64,000 nt of DNA from contig NZ_CP108036.1 in assembly GCF_036170895.1 (NCBI RefSeq), positions 2,604,001-2,668,000 of the forward strand, given 5' to 3'. Both the position numbers and the translations under genes were made by a program. Shown here one piece after another: positions 27,361 through 36,911 of the stretch; the first letter of the stretch is position 1; every line of letters starts with the position of its first letter. The notes beneath the pieces were generated by a model that saw only the letters and a program-made list of their open reading frames with translations, was not told the DNA's origin and ran no database searches. The DNA is from Streptomyces erythrochromogenes (GTDB lineage: Bacteria; Actinomycetota; Actinomycetes; Streptomycetales; Streptomycetaceae).

Positions 27361-27453
27361 GACCGAACTTCCTACCCCGAATGACCGGGGCGAGGTTCAG
27401 AGGGTCTGCGGATGACGGATACCGCACTCTCAGCGCTGTGGCGCTCCCCTGTC
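27361..27453 (-). promoter_or_regulatory. TPP riboswitch (THI-box) aptamer
   Basis: Read on the minus strand the leader contains ACAGGGGAGC, then GCTGAGAGTGCGG, then GACCCTCTGAACCTC, then GGGGTAGGAAGT. These are the conserved P1/P2 strands, the pyrimidine-sensor CUGAGA and the pyrophosphate-sensor region of thiamine pyrophosphate riboswitches, in the right order and spacing. Ligand binding should switch off the downstream thiamine transporter. Confidence 0.88.
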
Positions 27454-27468
27454 GGAATATGCAATTGG

Positions 27469-27496
27469 TTCGGCCACAGGGTACCCCGTGGCCGAA
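27469..27496 (-). terminator. Hairpin terminator after rlmN
   Basis: TTCGGCCAC (27469-27477) and GTGGCCGAA (27488-27496) form a perfect 9-bp stem with a 10-nt loop, 23 bp beyond the rlmN stop. It separates rlmN from the riboswitch leader. Confidence 0.55.
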
Positions 27497-27518
27497 TGTG
27501 ACCGGCCAGAACCGGACG

Positions 27519-28634
27519 CTAGCGCTCCGAAGCGGCCAGCTGGCCGCACGCGCCGTCGATCTCCTGGCCCCGGGTGTCCCGTACGGTCACGGGCACGCCG
27601 TGCCGCGCGATGGCCTCCACGAAGGCCTTCTCGTCCTCGGGCCGCGAGGCGGTCCACTTGGAGCCGGGCGTCGGGTTCAGCGGGATCAGGTTGACGTGTA
27701 CGCGCTTGCCCTTGAGCAGCCGGCCCAGCAGGTCACCGCGCCAGGCCTGGTCGTTGATGTCGCGGATCAGGGCGTACTCGATCGAGATCCGGCGGCCGGA
27801 CTTCTCGGCGTACTCCCAGGCGGCGTCGAGGACCTCGCGGACCTTCCAGCGGGTGTTCACCGGGACCAGGGTGTCGCGCAGCTCGTCGTCCGGCGCGTGC
27901 AGCGAGACGGCGAGGCGGCACTTGAAGCCCTCGTCGGCGAACCGCAGCATGGCCGGGACCAGGCCGACCGTGGAGACGGTGATGCCGCGCTGGGACAGGC
28001 CCAGGCCGTCGGGCTCCGGGTCCGTGAGCCGGCGGATGGCTCCGACGACGCGGTTGTAGTTGGCCAGGGGCTCGCCCATGCCCATGAAGACGATGTTCGA
28101 CAGCCGGGCGGGGCCGCCGGGGACCTCGCCGTCGCGCAGCGCGCGCATGCCGTCGACGATCTGGTGCACGATCTCGGCGGTGGAGAGGTTGCGGTCCAGG
28201 CCCGCCTGGCCCGTGGCGCAGAACGGGCAGTTCATGCCGCAGCCGGCCTGCGAGGAGATGCACATGGTGACCCGGTCGGGGTAGCGCATCAGCACGGACT
28301 CCACCAGCGTGCCGTCGTGCAGCTTCCACAGGGTCTTGCGGGTGGTGTCGTCGTCGCAGCTGATGTGCCGGAGGACGTTCATCAGGTCCGGAAGGAGCTC
28401 CTGCTGGAGCTTCTCGCGGGAGCCCGCGGGGATGTCCGTCCACTCGGCCGGGTCGTGCGCGTAGCGGGCGAAGTAGTGCTGGGAGAGCTGCTTGGCACGG
28501 AAGGGCTTCTCGCCGATCGCGGCGACCGCTTCGCGGCGCTCGGCCGGGGTCATGTCGGCGAGGTGCCGGGGCGGCTTCTTGACCCCGCGAGGAGCGACGA
28601 AGGTGAGCTCACCCGGAGCGGGACGGGGGGCCAT
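27519..28634 (-). CDS. rlmN: 23S rRNA A2503 / tRNA A37 C2-methyltransferase
   Basis: A 371-aa radical SAM enzyme. It has [15 protein letters not shown] (CxxxCxxC cluster), [11 protein letters not shown], and ACG near the C-terminus with the second catalytic Cys (IDGACGQLA). RlmN methylates A2503 of 23S rRNA and A37 of some tRNAs. ATG 28634 has GAGGAG 6 nt upstream. It is downstream of cdsA on the same strand but separated by a strong hairpin. Confidence 0.93.
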   Translation of the reverse strand: MAPRPAPGELTFVAPRGVKKPPRHLADMTPAERREAVAAIGEKPFRAKQLSQHYFARYAHDPAEWTDIPAGSREKLQQELLPDLMNVLRHISCDDDTTRKTLWKLHDGTLVESVLMRYPDRVTMCISSQAGCGMNCPFCATGQAGLDRNLSTAEIVHQIVDGMRALRDGEVPGGPARLSNIVFMGMGEPLANYNRVVGAIRRLTDPEPDGLGLSQRGITVSTVGLVPAMLRFADEGFKCRLAVSLHAPDDELRDTLVPVNTRWKVREVLDAAWEYAEKSGRRISIEYALIRDINDQAWRGDLLGRLLKGKRVHVNLIPLNPTPGSKWTASRPEDEKAFVEAIARHGVPVTVRDTRGQEIDGACGQLAASER

Positions 28635-28713
28635 GCGGTACTCCTCAGTACGACGAGGTGGGGGTCACCCCGCGCGTGCAGGGCCGGTCCGCGGCTCGGC
28701 CGCTGGACGGAAA

Positions 28714-28741
28714 GGGCGCGCCGCGTACACGCGGCGCGCCC
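28714..28741 (-). terminator. 13-bp perfect hairpin between cdsA and rlmN
   Basis: GGGCGCGCCGCGT (28714-28726) and ACGCGGCGCGCCC (28729-28741) form a perfect stem with only 2 nt between the arms. It lies 25 bp past the cdsA stop and probably ends the rpsB-to-cdsA transcript. Confidence 0.65.
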
Positions 28742-28766
28742 TCCAGGATAACCCGACCGGGACCGG

Positions 28767-29843
28767 TCAGCCGGTGCCGACGAAAGCGGCCAGCAGCAGC
28801 CACACCACCGGCGCAGTGGGCAGGAGCGAGTCCAGCCGGTCCATGATGCCGCCGTGCCCCGGCAGCAGGGTGCCCATGTCCTTGATGCCCAGGTCCCTCT
28901 TGATCATCGACTCGCCCAGGTCGCCCAGGGTGGCGCTGACCGCGACCGCGAGGCCGAGCAGCAGGCCCTGCCACCAGGCGCCGCCGTCGATCAGGAACTC
29001 CATGCAGAGCGCGCCGGCGACCATGGCGAAGGCCACCGCGCCGAACAGCCCCTCGCGGGTCTTTCCGGGGCTGATGCGCGGCGCGAGCTTGGTCTTCCCG
29101 AAGCGCCAGCCCACGGCGTAGGCCCCGGTGTCGCTGACCACGGTCAGGAGCAGGAAGGTGATCACGCGCTGCGGCCCGTCGTCGGCGGTGAGCAGCATCG
29201 CGACGAAGGTGGCCAGGAAGGGCACGTAGAAGGCCGCGAAGGCACCCGCCGTGACGTCCTTGAGGTAGTCCTCGGGCGGTTCGGTCATCCGCCACACCAG
29301 GACGGCCAGCACGGTCAGCGCCATGGCCACCCAGGCGCCCTCGGCCCCCCGGACGTATCCGGCGATGACCATGGCCGCGCCACCGACCGCGAGCGGGACC
29401 AGAGGGGCCTTGATGCCCTTCTTCTCCTGCAGACGGGAGGTGAGCTCCCACAGGCCGACGACGACGGCGACGACGATGACGCCGACGAAGACCGCCTTGA
29501 CGATCAGGAGCGATGCGAAGATCACCGCGCCGAGACCGACGCCCACCCCTATCGCGGCACGCAGGTCCCGCCCCGCCCGCTTCTTCTGCGGCGGGGGGGA
29601 GGAGTCCTGCGGGTGCTCGGCATGCGGAGGCGGGGGGCTGGGCATGGGCTCCTGCGGCGGCGTATCGGCGCGGAAGGGGGAGCCGCCGTCCGAGGCGGCC
29701 CCCCGATCGCGTGCTTCCCGGTCGTCGAAGTCACGGCCGGCGGCATCGGGCACGATGGGCATGGGCCGAGTGTGCGGGCCCACCTGCGCATCGTATGCGG
29801 GACCCGCCGGAACCGGCTCCGGCTGCCAGGAAGAGTCGTTCAT
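28767..29843 (-). CDS. cdsA: Phosphatidate cytidylyltransferase
   Basis: A 358-aa membrane enzyme making CDP-diacylglycerol for phospholipid synthesis. The C-terminal signature is ESMIKRDLGIKDMGTLLPGH followed by GGIMDRLDSL. The first ~100 residues are a Pro/Arg-rich cytoplasmic extension typical of actinobacterial copies, then about eight helices. Its ATG overlaps the frr stop (ATGA), so frr and cdsA are translationally coupled. Confidence 0.93.
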   Translation of the reverse strand: MNDSSWQPEPVPAGPAYDAQVGPHTRPMPIVPDAAGRDFDDREARDRGAASDGGSPFRADTPPQEPMPSPPPPHAEHPQDSSPPPQKKRAGRDLRAAIGVGVGLGAVIFASLLIVKAVFVGVIVVAVVVGLWELTSRLQEKKGIKAPLVPLAVGGAAMVIAGYVRGAEGAWVAMALTVLAVLVWRMTEPPEDYLKDVTAGAFAAFYVPFLATFVAMLLTADDGPQRVITFLLLTVVSDTGAYAVGWRFGKTKLAPRISPGKTREGLFGAVAFAMVAGALCMEFLIDGGAWWQGLLLGLAVAVSATLGDLGESMIKRDLGIKDMGTLLPGHGGIMDRLDSLLPTAPVVWLLLAAFVGTG

Positions 29844-30400
29844 CAGACTTCGAGGAGCTCGGCTTCCTTGTGCTTGAGGAGCTCGTCCACCTGCGCGACG
29901 TACTTCGCGGTGGTGTCGTCGAGCTCCTTCTCCGCGCGACGGACCTCGTCCTCGCCCGCCTCCTTGTCCTTGACGAGCTTGTCGAGGGCGTCCTTGGCCT
30001 TGCGGCGGACGGAGCGGATGGAGACCTTGGAGTCCTCGGCCTTGTTCTTGGCGACCTTGATGTACTCCTTGCGGCGCTCCCCGGTCAGCTCGGGGAAGGT
30101 CACCCGGATGATGCGGCCGTCGTTGCTCGGGTTGACCCCGAGGTCGGAGTCGCGGATGGCCTGCTCGATGTTGCGCAGCGCGGACGCGTCGAACGGCGTC
30201 ACGATGGCCATGCGCGGCTCGGGAACCGCGAAGGAGGCGAGCTGGTTGATGGGCGTGATGGCGCCGTAGTAGTCGGCGACGATCTTGTTGAACATCGCCG
30301 GGTGCGCACGGCCGGTGCGGATCGCGGCGAAGTCCTCCTTCGCGACGACGACGGCCTTCTCCATCTTCTCCTCGGCCTCGAGGAGGATTTCTTCGATCAC
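29843..30400 (-). CDS. frr: Ribosome recycling factor
   Basis: A 185-aa protein, the normal RRF length. [31 protein letters not shown] and [19 protein letters not shown] are diagnostic. With EF-G it splits post-termination ribosomes. The GTG at 30400 has AGGAG about 6 nt upstream; the frame is open further up but without support. It lies between pyrH and cdsA. Confidence 0.94.
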   Translation of the reverse strand: MIEEILLEAEEKMEKAVVVAKEDFAAIRTGRAHPAMFNKIVADYYGAITPINQLASFAVPEPRMAIVTPFDASALRNIEQAIRDSDLGVNPSNDGRIIRVTFPELTGERRKEYIKVAKNKAEDSKVSIRSVRRKAKDALDKLVKDKEAGEDEVRRAEKELDDTTAKYVAQVDELLKHKEAELLEV

Positions 30401-30482
30401 CACGTGCTCCTGCATGTCTTGAATGGATGGTTCAGGCGGGCGGGCGGGCCGGTCGGGGCCACCCGGACCGGCAGCGAACTGC

Positions 30483-31262
30483 TCAGACCCGGGTTTCCTG
30501 GTCGCTGACGAGCGTGCCGATCTTCTCACCCTTGACGGCGCGGGCGATATTGCCCTCGGCGAGCAGCTCGAAGACGAGGATCGGCAGCTTGTTGTCGCGG
30601 CAGAGGGTGATCGCGGTGGCGTCGGCGACCTTGAGGTCGCGCGAGAGCACCTCGCCGTACTCCAGCGCGTCGAACTTCACCGCGTCCGGGTTCTTCTTCG
30701 GGTCGGAGTCGTAGACCCCGTCGACACCGTTCTTGCCCATGAGGAGGGCTTCGGCGTCGATCTCCAGGGCGCGCTGGGCGGCCGTGGTGTCGGTGGAGAA
30801 GTAGGGCATGCCCATGCCGGCGCCGAAGATGACGACGCGGCCCTTCTCCAGGTGGCGCACGGCGCGCAGCGGGATGTACGGCTCCGCGACCTGGCCCATG
30901 GTGATGGCGGTCTGCACGCGGGAGTCGATGCCCTCCTTCTCCAGGAAGTCCTGGAGCGCGAGGCAGTTCATGACCGTTCCGAGCATGCCCATGTAGTCGG
31001 ACCGAGCCCGGTCCATGCCGCGCTGCTGGAGCTCGGCGCCTCGGAAGAAGTTGCCGCCGCCGATCACGACGGCGATCTCCGCGCCGTCGCGGACCACCGC
31101 GGCGATCTCACGGGCGATGGCGTGGACGACGTCGGGATCGACACCCAGTCCTCCGCCACCGGAGAAGGCCTCGCCCGACAGCTTCAGCATGAAGCGGCGG
31201 CCCTTCTTGAACTGGTCGCTCTTGTTGTCGGAAGCGGTGTGGGGGTCCACGCCCTGATTCAT
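30483..31262 (-). CDS. pyrH: UMP kinase
   Basis: A 259-aa amino-acid-kinase-fold enzyme phosphorylating UMP to UDP. It has [41 protein letters not shown] and [14 protein letters not shown]. The ATG at 31262 has GAGGAG 6 nt upstream and is preferred to the ATG at 31280. The gene sits in the rpsB-tsf-pyrH-frr order common to bacteria. Confidence 0.94.
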   Translation of the reverse strand: MNQGVDPHTASDNKSDQFKKGRRFMLKLSGEAFSGGGGLGVDPDVVHAIAREIAAVVRDGAEIAVVIGGGNFFRGAELQQRGMDRARSDYMGMLGTVMNCLALQDFLEKEGIDSRVQTAITMGQVAEPYIPLRAVRHLEKGRVVIFGAGMGMPYFSTDTTAAQRALEIDAEALLMGKNGVDGVYDSDPKKNPDAVKFDALEYGEVLSRDLKVADATAITLCRDNKLPILVFELLAEGNIARAVKGEKIGTLVSDQETRV

Positions 31263-31289
31263 GGAGATCTCCTCGTGCACATACGAAGA

Positions 31290-31336
31290 AGGCCATTGCC
31301 GGTGGGTCCTTGCGGTTCCCTCTACGGCAATGGCCT
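31290..31336 (-). terminator. 12-bp perfect hairpin between tsf and pyrH
   Basis: AGGCCATTGCCG (31290-31301) and CGGCAATGGCCT (31325-31336) flank a 23-nt loop. It lies about 90 bp after the tsf stop and 28 bp before the pyrH start. It is probably a terminator or attenuator that uncouples rpsB-tsf expression from pyrH. Confidence 0.6.
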
Positions 31337-31424
31337 CCTCGTCAGATCTGCGGTCGCCTCGCGCAAGCGCGGACGACTGCTTCAGACCCTACCGGGGTCC
31401 GGTGTCCGTCGCGTACGGACGGAC

Positions 31425-32261
31425 TCAGATGCCGACCTTGATGCGGGTGAAGCGCTTCAGGGTGACACCGGCCTCGTCCAGAACCTTCTGGACGGACTTC
31501 TTGTTGTCCAGGGCGTAGGCCTGGCCGAGCAGCGTGGCGTCCTTGAAGAAGCCGTTGACGCGACCCTCGACGATCTTCGCGATGGCAGCCTCGGGCTTGC
31601 CCTCCGCGCGGGTGACCTCTTCGGCGATGCGGCGCTCGGACTCGACCTTGTCGGCCGGGACGTCCTCGGCGGACAGCCACTGCGGCGCGAACGCGGCGAT
31701 GTGCTGCGCGACGCCGCGGGCGACCTCGGCGTTCTCCTTGTCGAGCTCGACCAGGACGCCGATCTGGAACGGCAGGTCGGGCATCGTGCGGTGCATGTAC
31801 GCGGTCACGTAGCCGCCGGTGAACTGCGCGAAGCGGTCCAGGACGATCTTCTCGCCGAGGTTGGCGTTGGCCTCGTCGACGAAAGCGGTGACGGTCTTGC
31901 CGGGCTCGATCTCGGACGCGAGCAGCGCCTCGATGTCGGCCGGGGAGGTGGCGGCGACGTGCGCGGCCAGCTGGTTGGCGACGGCCAGGAACTTCTCGCC
32001 CTTGGCGACGAAGTCGGTCTCGCACTTCAGCTCGACGATGACACCGGAGGTGTTGTCGTCGGCGATGAGGGAGACGACGGCACCGTTCTCGGCAGAACGG
32101 CCCTCGCGCTTGGCGACGCCCTTCTGACCCTTGATGCGGAGGGCTTCCTGGGCCTTGTCGACGTCACCGTCGGCGTCCACGAGCGCGTTCTTGCAGTCCA
32201 GCATGCCGGCGCCGGTGAGCTCGCGGAGCTTCTTGACGTCAGCGGCGGTGTAGTTCGCCAT
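31425..32261 (-). CDS. tsf: Translation elongation factor Ts
   Basis: A 278-aa nucleotide-exchange factor for EF-Tu. The N-terminal UBA region has KKLRELTGAGMLDCKNAL, followed by KCETDFVAKGEKF and GEKIVLDRFAQF. Length is normal. It is in the rpsB-tsf pair with a 135-bp gap that holds GC-rich dyads. Confidence 0.95.
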   Translation of the reverse strand: MANYTAADVKKLRELTGAGMLDCKNALVDADGDVDKAQEALRIKGQKGVAKREGRSAENGAVVSLIADDNTSGVIVELKCETDFVAKGEKFLAVANQLAAHVAATSPADIEALLASEIEPGKTVTAFVDEANANLGEKIVLDRFAQFTGGYVTAYMHRTMPDLPFQIGVLVELDKENAEVARGVAQHIAAFAPQWLSAEDVPADKVESERRIAEEVTRAEGKPEAAIAKIVEGRVNGFFKDATLLGQAYALDNKKSVQKVLDEAGVTLKRFTRIKVGI

Positions 32262-32396
32262 GAGTCTGTGATTCTCTCTCGAAGTCGTAGATCTACGGGT
32301 GAACGGCGGAGGCGCCGCGCTCGTGGCGCGGCTCCCCCGCCGTCATCGTCCGTGCTGTGAGTGCCCGGCGCGTGAACGCCGGACGCTCTCAGTGGG

Positions 32397-33287
32397 TCAG
32401 GCCTGCTCGGCGTCGGCGGCCGGAGCCTCCGCGGCCGGGGCCTCGGCGGCCTCGGCGGCCGGAGCAGCCTCGGCGGCGGCGTCGGCGGCCGGGGCCTCGT
32501 CAGCCTTCTTGTCACCCTCGAGCAGGTCGCGCTCCCACTCGGCGAGCGGCTCGGCGGCGGCCTTCTCGCCCGGCTTCGAGTCGCCGGTCGCAGCGCCGGA
32601 GCGGGCGATGAGGCCCTCGGCGACGGCGTCGGCGATCACGCGGGTGAGCAGGGTGACGGAACGGATCGCGTCGTCGTTGCCCGGGATCTTGTAGTCGACC
32701 TCGTCGGGGTCGCAGTTGGTGTCGAGGATCGCGACGACCGGGATGTGCAGCTTGCGCGCCTCACCGACGGCGATGTGCTCCTTCTTGGTGTCGACGATCC
32801 AGACGGCGCTGGGAACCTTCGACATCTCGCGGATACCACCGAGGGTCTTCTCCAGCTTGGCCTTCTCGCGGGAGAGGACCAGGAGCTCCTTCTTGGTGAG
32901 ACCCGAGGCGGCGACGTCCTCGAAGTCGATCGCCTCAAGCTCCTTCAGACGCTGGAGGCGCTTGTAGACGGTGGAGAAGTTGGTGAGCATGCCACCCAGC
33001 CAGCGCTGGTTGACGTACGGCATACCAACGCGCGTCGCCTGCTCGGCGATGGCCTCCTGGGCCTGCTTCTTGGTACCGACGAACATGATGGAGCCACCGT
33101 GCGCGACGGTCTCCTTCACGAACTCGTAGGCGCGGTCGATGTACGACAGCGACTGCAGCAGGTCGATGATGTAGATGCCGTTGCGCTCCGTGAAGATGAA
33201 GCGCTTCATCTTCGGGTTCCAACGACGGGTCTGGTGACCGAAGTGGACGCCGCTTTCCAGCAGCTCCCGCATCGTGACGACGGCCAT
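32397..33287 (-). CDS. rpsB: 30S ribosomal protein S2
   Basis: A 296-aa S2 with [20 protein letters not shown] at the start, [10 protein letters not shown] and [15 protein letters not shown] ~45-residue Ala/Glu/Pro-rich tail follows the conserved core ([18 protein letters not shown]), typical of actinobacterial S2. The ATG at 33287 has AAGGAG 6 nt upstream. Confidence 0.95.
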   Translation of the reverse strand: MAVVTMRELLESGVHFGHQTRRWNPKMKRFIFTERNGIYIIDLLQSLSYIDRAYEFVKETVAHGGSIMFVGTKKQAQEAIAEQATRVGMPYVNQRWLGGMLTNFSTVYKRLQRLKELEAIDFEDVAASGLTKKELLVLSREKAKLEKTLGGIREMSKVPSAVWIVDTKKEHIAVGEARKLHIPVVAILDTNCDPDEVDYKIPGNDDAIRSVTLLTRVIADAVAEGLIARSGAATGDSKPGEKAAAEPLAEWERDLLEGDKKADEAPAADAAAEAAPAAEAAEAPAAEAPAADAEQA

Positions 33288-33539
33288 GGCCATCTCCTTG
33301 GTTTCTCGGTTTGGTTCCTGACGCCCCACCGCGCCCTGCCCCCATGAAGGGGACCGAGAGACGCTGTCACCTGGCCGTTTCGGGCTGGTGCCGGGGCGTG
33401 CGAAGTCGACCCGGTGACCCGGATCGCCACAAGAAGTGTACGGGACCCGGCGGTATGCCGGGTGACGCCGTTGTCCACAGTGCCCGGACCGTCCACAGCC
33501 CGGCCCGCCGCCGCGGGGGACCGCGGGACGCTGCGGTGC

Positions 33540-34046
33540 ATGACGACACTGCTGCTCAGCCTGCTCCTGGCCCTGTCCCTGTCCCAGTCGGCCGTCCCGG
33601 CTGCGGTCCGCCCGCTGCCCCCGCCGCTGTCGGTGGTGCGCTGGTGGGAACCGCCCCCGACCCCGTACGCGGCCGGCCACCGCGGGGTGGACCTGGCCGC
33701 GCCGGTGGGCGCGGAGCTACGGGCGGTCGCCGCCGGCCGGGTCCACCACGCCGGGCCGGTCGCGGGCCGCGGGGTCCTCTCGCTCGCCCTGCCGAACGGT
33801 CTGCGCACGACGTACGAACCGGTCCGGCCGCTGGTCGCGGAGGGTGAGGAGGTCACGGCGGGGCAGGTGGTCGCGGTGCTCACGGAGGGGTCCCACTGTC
33901 CGGAGCCGTGCCTGCACTGGGGCCTGCTGTCGGGGGAGGCGTACCTCAACCCGCTGACGCTCCTGGCCCGGCCCACCCCGCGCCTGCTGCCGGGGCCCGG
34001 CACGGATCCGGGCACGGTCCCGACGGCGGCAGCGGGCGCCAGGTGA
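33540..34046 (+). CDS. Secreted M23-family (LytM-like) peptidase domain protein
   Basis: A 168-aa protein. The signal peptide is [19 protein letters not shown]. It then has [20 protein letters not shown] (HxxxD metal motif), GRVHHAG, and PCLHWGL near the end. In the final HxH motif the first His is replaced by Cys, so activity may be altered or lost. It is divergent from rpsB. ATG 33540 has only a weak ribosome site. Confidence 0.75.
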   Translation: MTTLLLSLLLALSLSQSAVPAAVRPLPPPLSVVRWWEPPPTPYAAGHRGVDLAAPVGAELRAVAAGRVHHAGPVAGRGVLSLALPNGLRTTYEPVRPLVAEGEEVTAGQVVAVLTEGSHCPEPCLHWGLLSGEAYLNPLTLLARPTPRLLPGPGTDPGTVPTAAAGAR

Positions 34047-34076
34047 GGCGGGGGTGTCCGCCGCCCGCGGCGGGGC

Positions 34077-34658
34077 TCAGCCCCGGACCCCCCGCAGGGC
34101 GATGGCCAGGGCCGTCTCCGTGATGACCTCGGGATCCTCCGCGGCGCCGAGCTCGATGCGGCGCACGGCCGCGTCCACGACCCCCTGGAGCAGCATCGCG
34201 GCCAGCCTCGGCTGGTCCTGCCCGAGGGCGGCCAGCGCCTCGACGATCATCGCGATCAGCCCGCCGTGCGCGGCGCGGATCTTCTCCCGGGCTCCGGCGT
34301 CCAGCTCGCTGGCCGAGATCGCCACGACCGCCCGGTGCCGACGGTCCCCCACCAGGGCCAGCTGGCTGCGCACGTAGGCCTCGACCTTCGCCTCCGGCGC
34401 ATCCGCCCGTTCCATCGCCGCCTCGATCTCGGCGGCCCACACGGGGAAGTCCACGGCGCACAGCTCTTCGACCACGGCCGCGCGGGAGCGGAAGTACTCG
34501 TACACGGAGGACCGGGCGAGTCCGGTCCGCTCCGCCAGGGCGGGGAAGGTCAGCGCCTCCGTACCGCCTTCGGACAGCAGGGAACGCGCGGCGTCCAAGA
34601 GGGCGCCGCGCTGCATCGACCGGTGCTCGGCCACGGAGGCCGCTCGAATCCTGGGCAC
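34077..34658 (-). CDS. TetR-family transcriptional regulator
   Basis: A 193-aa regulator. The N-terminal HTH is FPALAERTGLARSSVYEYF; the C-terminal ligand domain is divergent. The GTG at 34658 is preceded by TAGAGT (34665-34670) 6 nt upstream with no Shine-Dalgarno, so the transcript is probably leaderless. It starts 28 bp after whiG on the same strand but has its own promoter. Target unknown. Confidence 0.82.
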   Translation of the reverse strand: MPRIRAASVAEHRSMQRGALLDAARSLLSEGGTEALTFPALAERTGLARSSVYEYFRSRAAVVEELCAVDFPVWAAEIEAAMERADAPEAKVEAYVRSQLALVGDRRHRAVVAISASELDAGAREKIRAAHGGLIAMIVEALAALGQDQPRLAAMLLQGVVDAAVRRIELGAAEDPEVITETALAIALRGVRG

Positions 34659-34686
34659 ACATCCACTCTACGGAGGTACCGCAAGC

Positions 34687-35523
34687 TCACCGCCCCACAT
34701 CTGCCAACTTTGCGCGCAGTTGCAGCACGGACTTGGTGTGGATCTGGCTGACCCGGCTCTCGGTGACGCCCAGCACGTTGCCGATCTCGGCCAGGGTGAG
34801 TCCCTCGTAGTAGTACAGGGTCACCACGGTCTTCTCCCGTTCGGGCAGCGTGTTGATGGCCCGTGCCAGCAGGCGCCGCAGTTCGCGGTCCTCCGCCACC
34901 TCCACCGGGTTGTCGGCGGCATGGTCCTCCAGGGTGTCCATCAGCGAGAGGCGGTCGCCGCCCTCCCCGCCGACGTGCAGCAGCTCCTCCAGGGCGACCA
35001 CGTTCGCCAGCGACAACTGGCTGAAGACGGTGTGGAGGTCCTCCACACCGATCCCCATCTCCCCGGCGACCTCGCTCTCCGTCGGGGTGCGCCGCAGCTG
35101 GGCCTCCAGCGTGGCGTAGGCCCGCTCCACGGCCCGGGCCTTCTGCCGGACCGAGCGGGGGATCCAGTCCAGCGCCCGCAGTTCGTCGATCATGGCGCCG
35201 CGGATCCGGGTGATCGCGTACGTCTCGAACTTGATCGAGCGGTCGATGTCGAACTTCTCGATGGCGTCGATCAGCCCGAAGACCCCGGAGGAGACGAAGT
35301 CGGCCTGCTCCACATTGGGCGGCAGGCCCACGCTGACGCGTCCGGCCACGTACTTCACCAGGGGCGAGTAGTGCAGGATCAGCTGCTCCCGCAGCCGTTC
35401 GTCACCCGAGTCCTTGTACGAGCGCCACAGCGCCTCCAGGGACGAGGGCGCGGTGGCCCGCACGCTGCCGCGGGCAGCGGGGGGCACCGCAGCGCGGTCG
35501 GACCCTGAGGTGTGCTGGGGCAT
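34687..35523 (-). CDS. whiG: Sporulation sigma factor WhiG (FliA/RpoF family)
   Basis: A 278-aa sigma-70 factor of the motility/sporulation group. Region 2 is [20 protein letters not shown] and [20 protein letters not shown]; region 3 is [14 protein letters not shown]; region 4 is [20 protein letters not shown] and [15 protein letters not shown]. In Streptomyces it commits aerial hyphae to sporulation and activates whiH and whiI. Candidate -10 boxes lie upstream. It sits between dprA and the TetR gene. Confidence 0.93.
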   Translation of the reverse strand: MPQHTSGSDRAAVPPAARGSVRATAPSSLEALWRSYKDSGDERLREQLILHYSPLVKYVAGRVSVGLPPNVEQADFVSSGVFGLIDAIEKFDIDRSIKFETYAITRIRGAMIDELRALDWIPRSVRQKARAVERAYATLEAQLRRTPTESEVAGEMGIGVEDLHTVFSQLSLANVVALEELLHVGGEGGDRLSLMDTLEDHAADNPVEVAEDRELRRLLARAINTLPEREKTVVTLYYYEGLTLAEIGNVLGVTESRVSQIHTKSVLQLRAKLADVGR

Positions 35524-35732
35524 GCGTCGCCTTTGCCGGAGCCGGATTCCTTGGGAGCGTAGCGTGACGGAAGTGTCGCGGTGCGCGAAGAGTACGGGAT
35601 GGCGCGGGGGCCGAGGGGCGTCCCGGCTCGCGCGGGCGACCCGGGACCGGCGCCTCGCGCACGGTCCCGGCGACTGCCACCGGGAGGACCGCGTCTCTCA
35701 TCGGTTTCACTCTTTCACCGGAAGTCCCCAGG

Positions 35733-36911
35733 TCAACGACCGCCTCGCCGGGGAACCCGGGTTTGCATGCCCTCTCCAGCCGTACCTCCGCTCAACTGCC
35801 AGCCGTCGCCCTGCCGTTCGACGAACCCCAGAGAGTGAAGTTCGTACAGTCTGCCGATGACTTCATCGGTGCCGATGCCGGCGGCAAGTGCCAGCTCGGC
35901 CGCGGTCACCGGGCGCCCGGCCGGTAGGGCTTCGAGCACGCGGGCCGTGTCCCGGTCCAGCAGGTCCCGGGCGAGCACCGGGCCGCGCCGCTCGGGCGCC
36001 AGCTCCCCCATGCGGCCGACGAGTTCGACCACCTCTGCGGCGTCGGTGACCAGCTGGGCCTCGCCTCCCCTCAGCAGTTCGTGCACGCCTGTCGAGAGTC
36101 CGCTGGTGGCGGGCCCGGGGACGCCCATCGTGAACCGCCCGAGCCGCTGGGCCCGCCGGGCGGTCACCAGGGAGCCGCTGCGGTGGGCGGCCTCCACGAC
36201 GACGGTGCCGCGGGTGAGGGCGGCGATGACCCGGTTGCGCAGGACGAAGCGGCTGGGCGTCGGATGGCTGCCGGGCGGCAACTCCCCAACGACCAGACCC
36301 TGGCCGGCGATCCGGCCGAGCAGCCCGGCGTGCCCGCGGGGATAGGCGACGTCCACCCCGCAGGCGAGCACCGCCGCAGTCGCGCCGCCGGAGGCGAGGG
36401 CCCCGCGATGGGCGGCGCCGTCGATGCCGAAGGCCGCACCGGAGACGACGACCCAGCCCCGTTCGGCGAGACCGGCGGCCAGCGTCTGCGCCATGTGCGC
36501 GCCGTACGGAGTGCAGGCCCTGGCCCCGACCACGGCGACCGAACGCAGCGCCCAGGTACGCAGGTTCGGCCGGCCCCGCAGCCAGAGCCCGACGGGGCGT
36601 TCGTCCCCGAGGTCGTCCAGCTGCGTCGGCCACTCCGCCGAACCCGGGAACACGAACCGGACTCCCGCGCCGGCGGCGAGCTCCAGGTCCCGACGGGGGT
36701 CGGCCAGCGCCGCGCGTCTGCGGTACGCGGCGAGCCGCTCCGGTCCCACCCCGGGCGGAGACTGCCGCTCCGCCTCCGGGCCGGTCAGCAGCCGGAGCAG
36801 CCCCGTGGCACCGTGCTCCCGGATCCAGCGCCCGCCGTGCGCGTCACCGGGCTCCAGGACCCGTGTCAGGGCCGCCCGGGCCAGCAGTTCCTCCTCCCCC
36901 GCGCCGGTCAT
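35733..36911 (-). CDS. dprA: DNA-processing protein A (DprA/Smf)
   Basis: A 392-aa protein. The Rossmann core has RSVAVVGARACTPYGAHMA, VVSGAAFGIDGAAHRGAL and VVVEAAHRSGSLVTARRA, with a C-terminal winged helix (ALAAGIGTDEVIGRLYELHS). DprA loads RecA onto incoming single-stranded DNA. ATG 36911 overlaps the YifB stop (ATGA), making a yraN-yifB-dprA operon. Confidence 0.9.
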   Translation of the reverse strand: MTGAGEEELLARAALTRVLEPGDAHGGRWIREHGATGLLRLLTGPEAERQSPPGVGPERLAAYRRRAALADPRRDLELAAGAGVRFVFPGSAEWPTQLDDLGDERPVGLWLRGRPNLRTWALRSVAVVGARACTPYGAHMAQTLAAGLAERGWVVVSGAAFGIDGAAHRGALASGGATAAVLACGVDVAYPRGHAGLLGRIAGQGLVVGELPPGSHPTPSRFVLRNRVIAALTRGTVVVEAAHRSGSLVTARRAQRLGRFTMGVPGPATSGLSTGVHELLRGGEAQLVTDAAEVVELVGRMGELAPERRGPVLARDLLDRDTARVLEALPAGRPVTAAELALAAGIGTDEVIGRLYELHSLGFVERQGDGWQLSGGTAGEGMQTRVPRRGGR

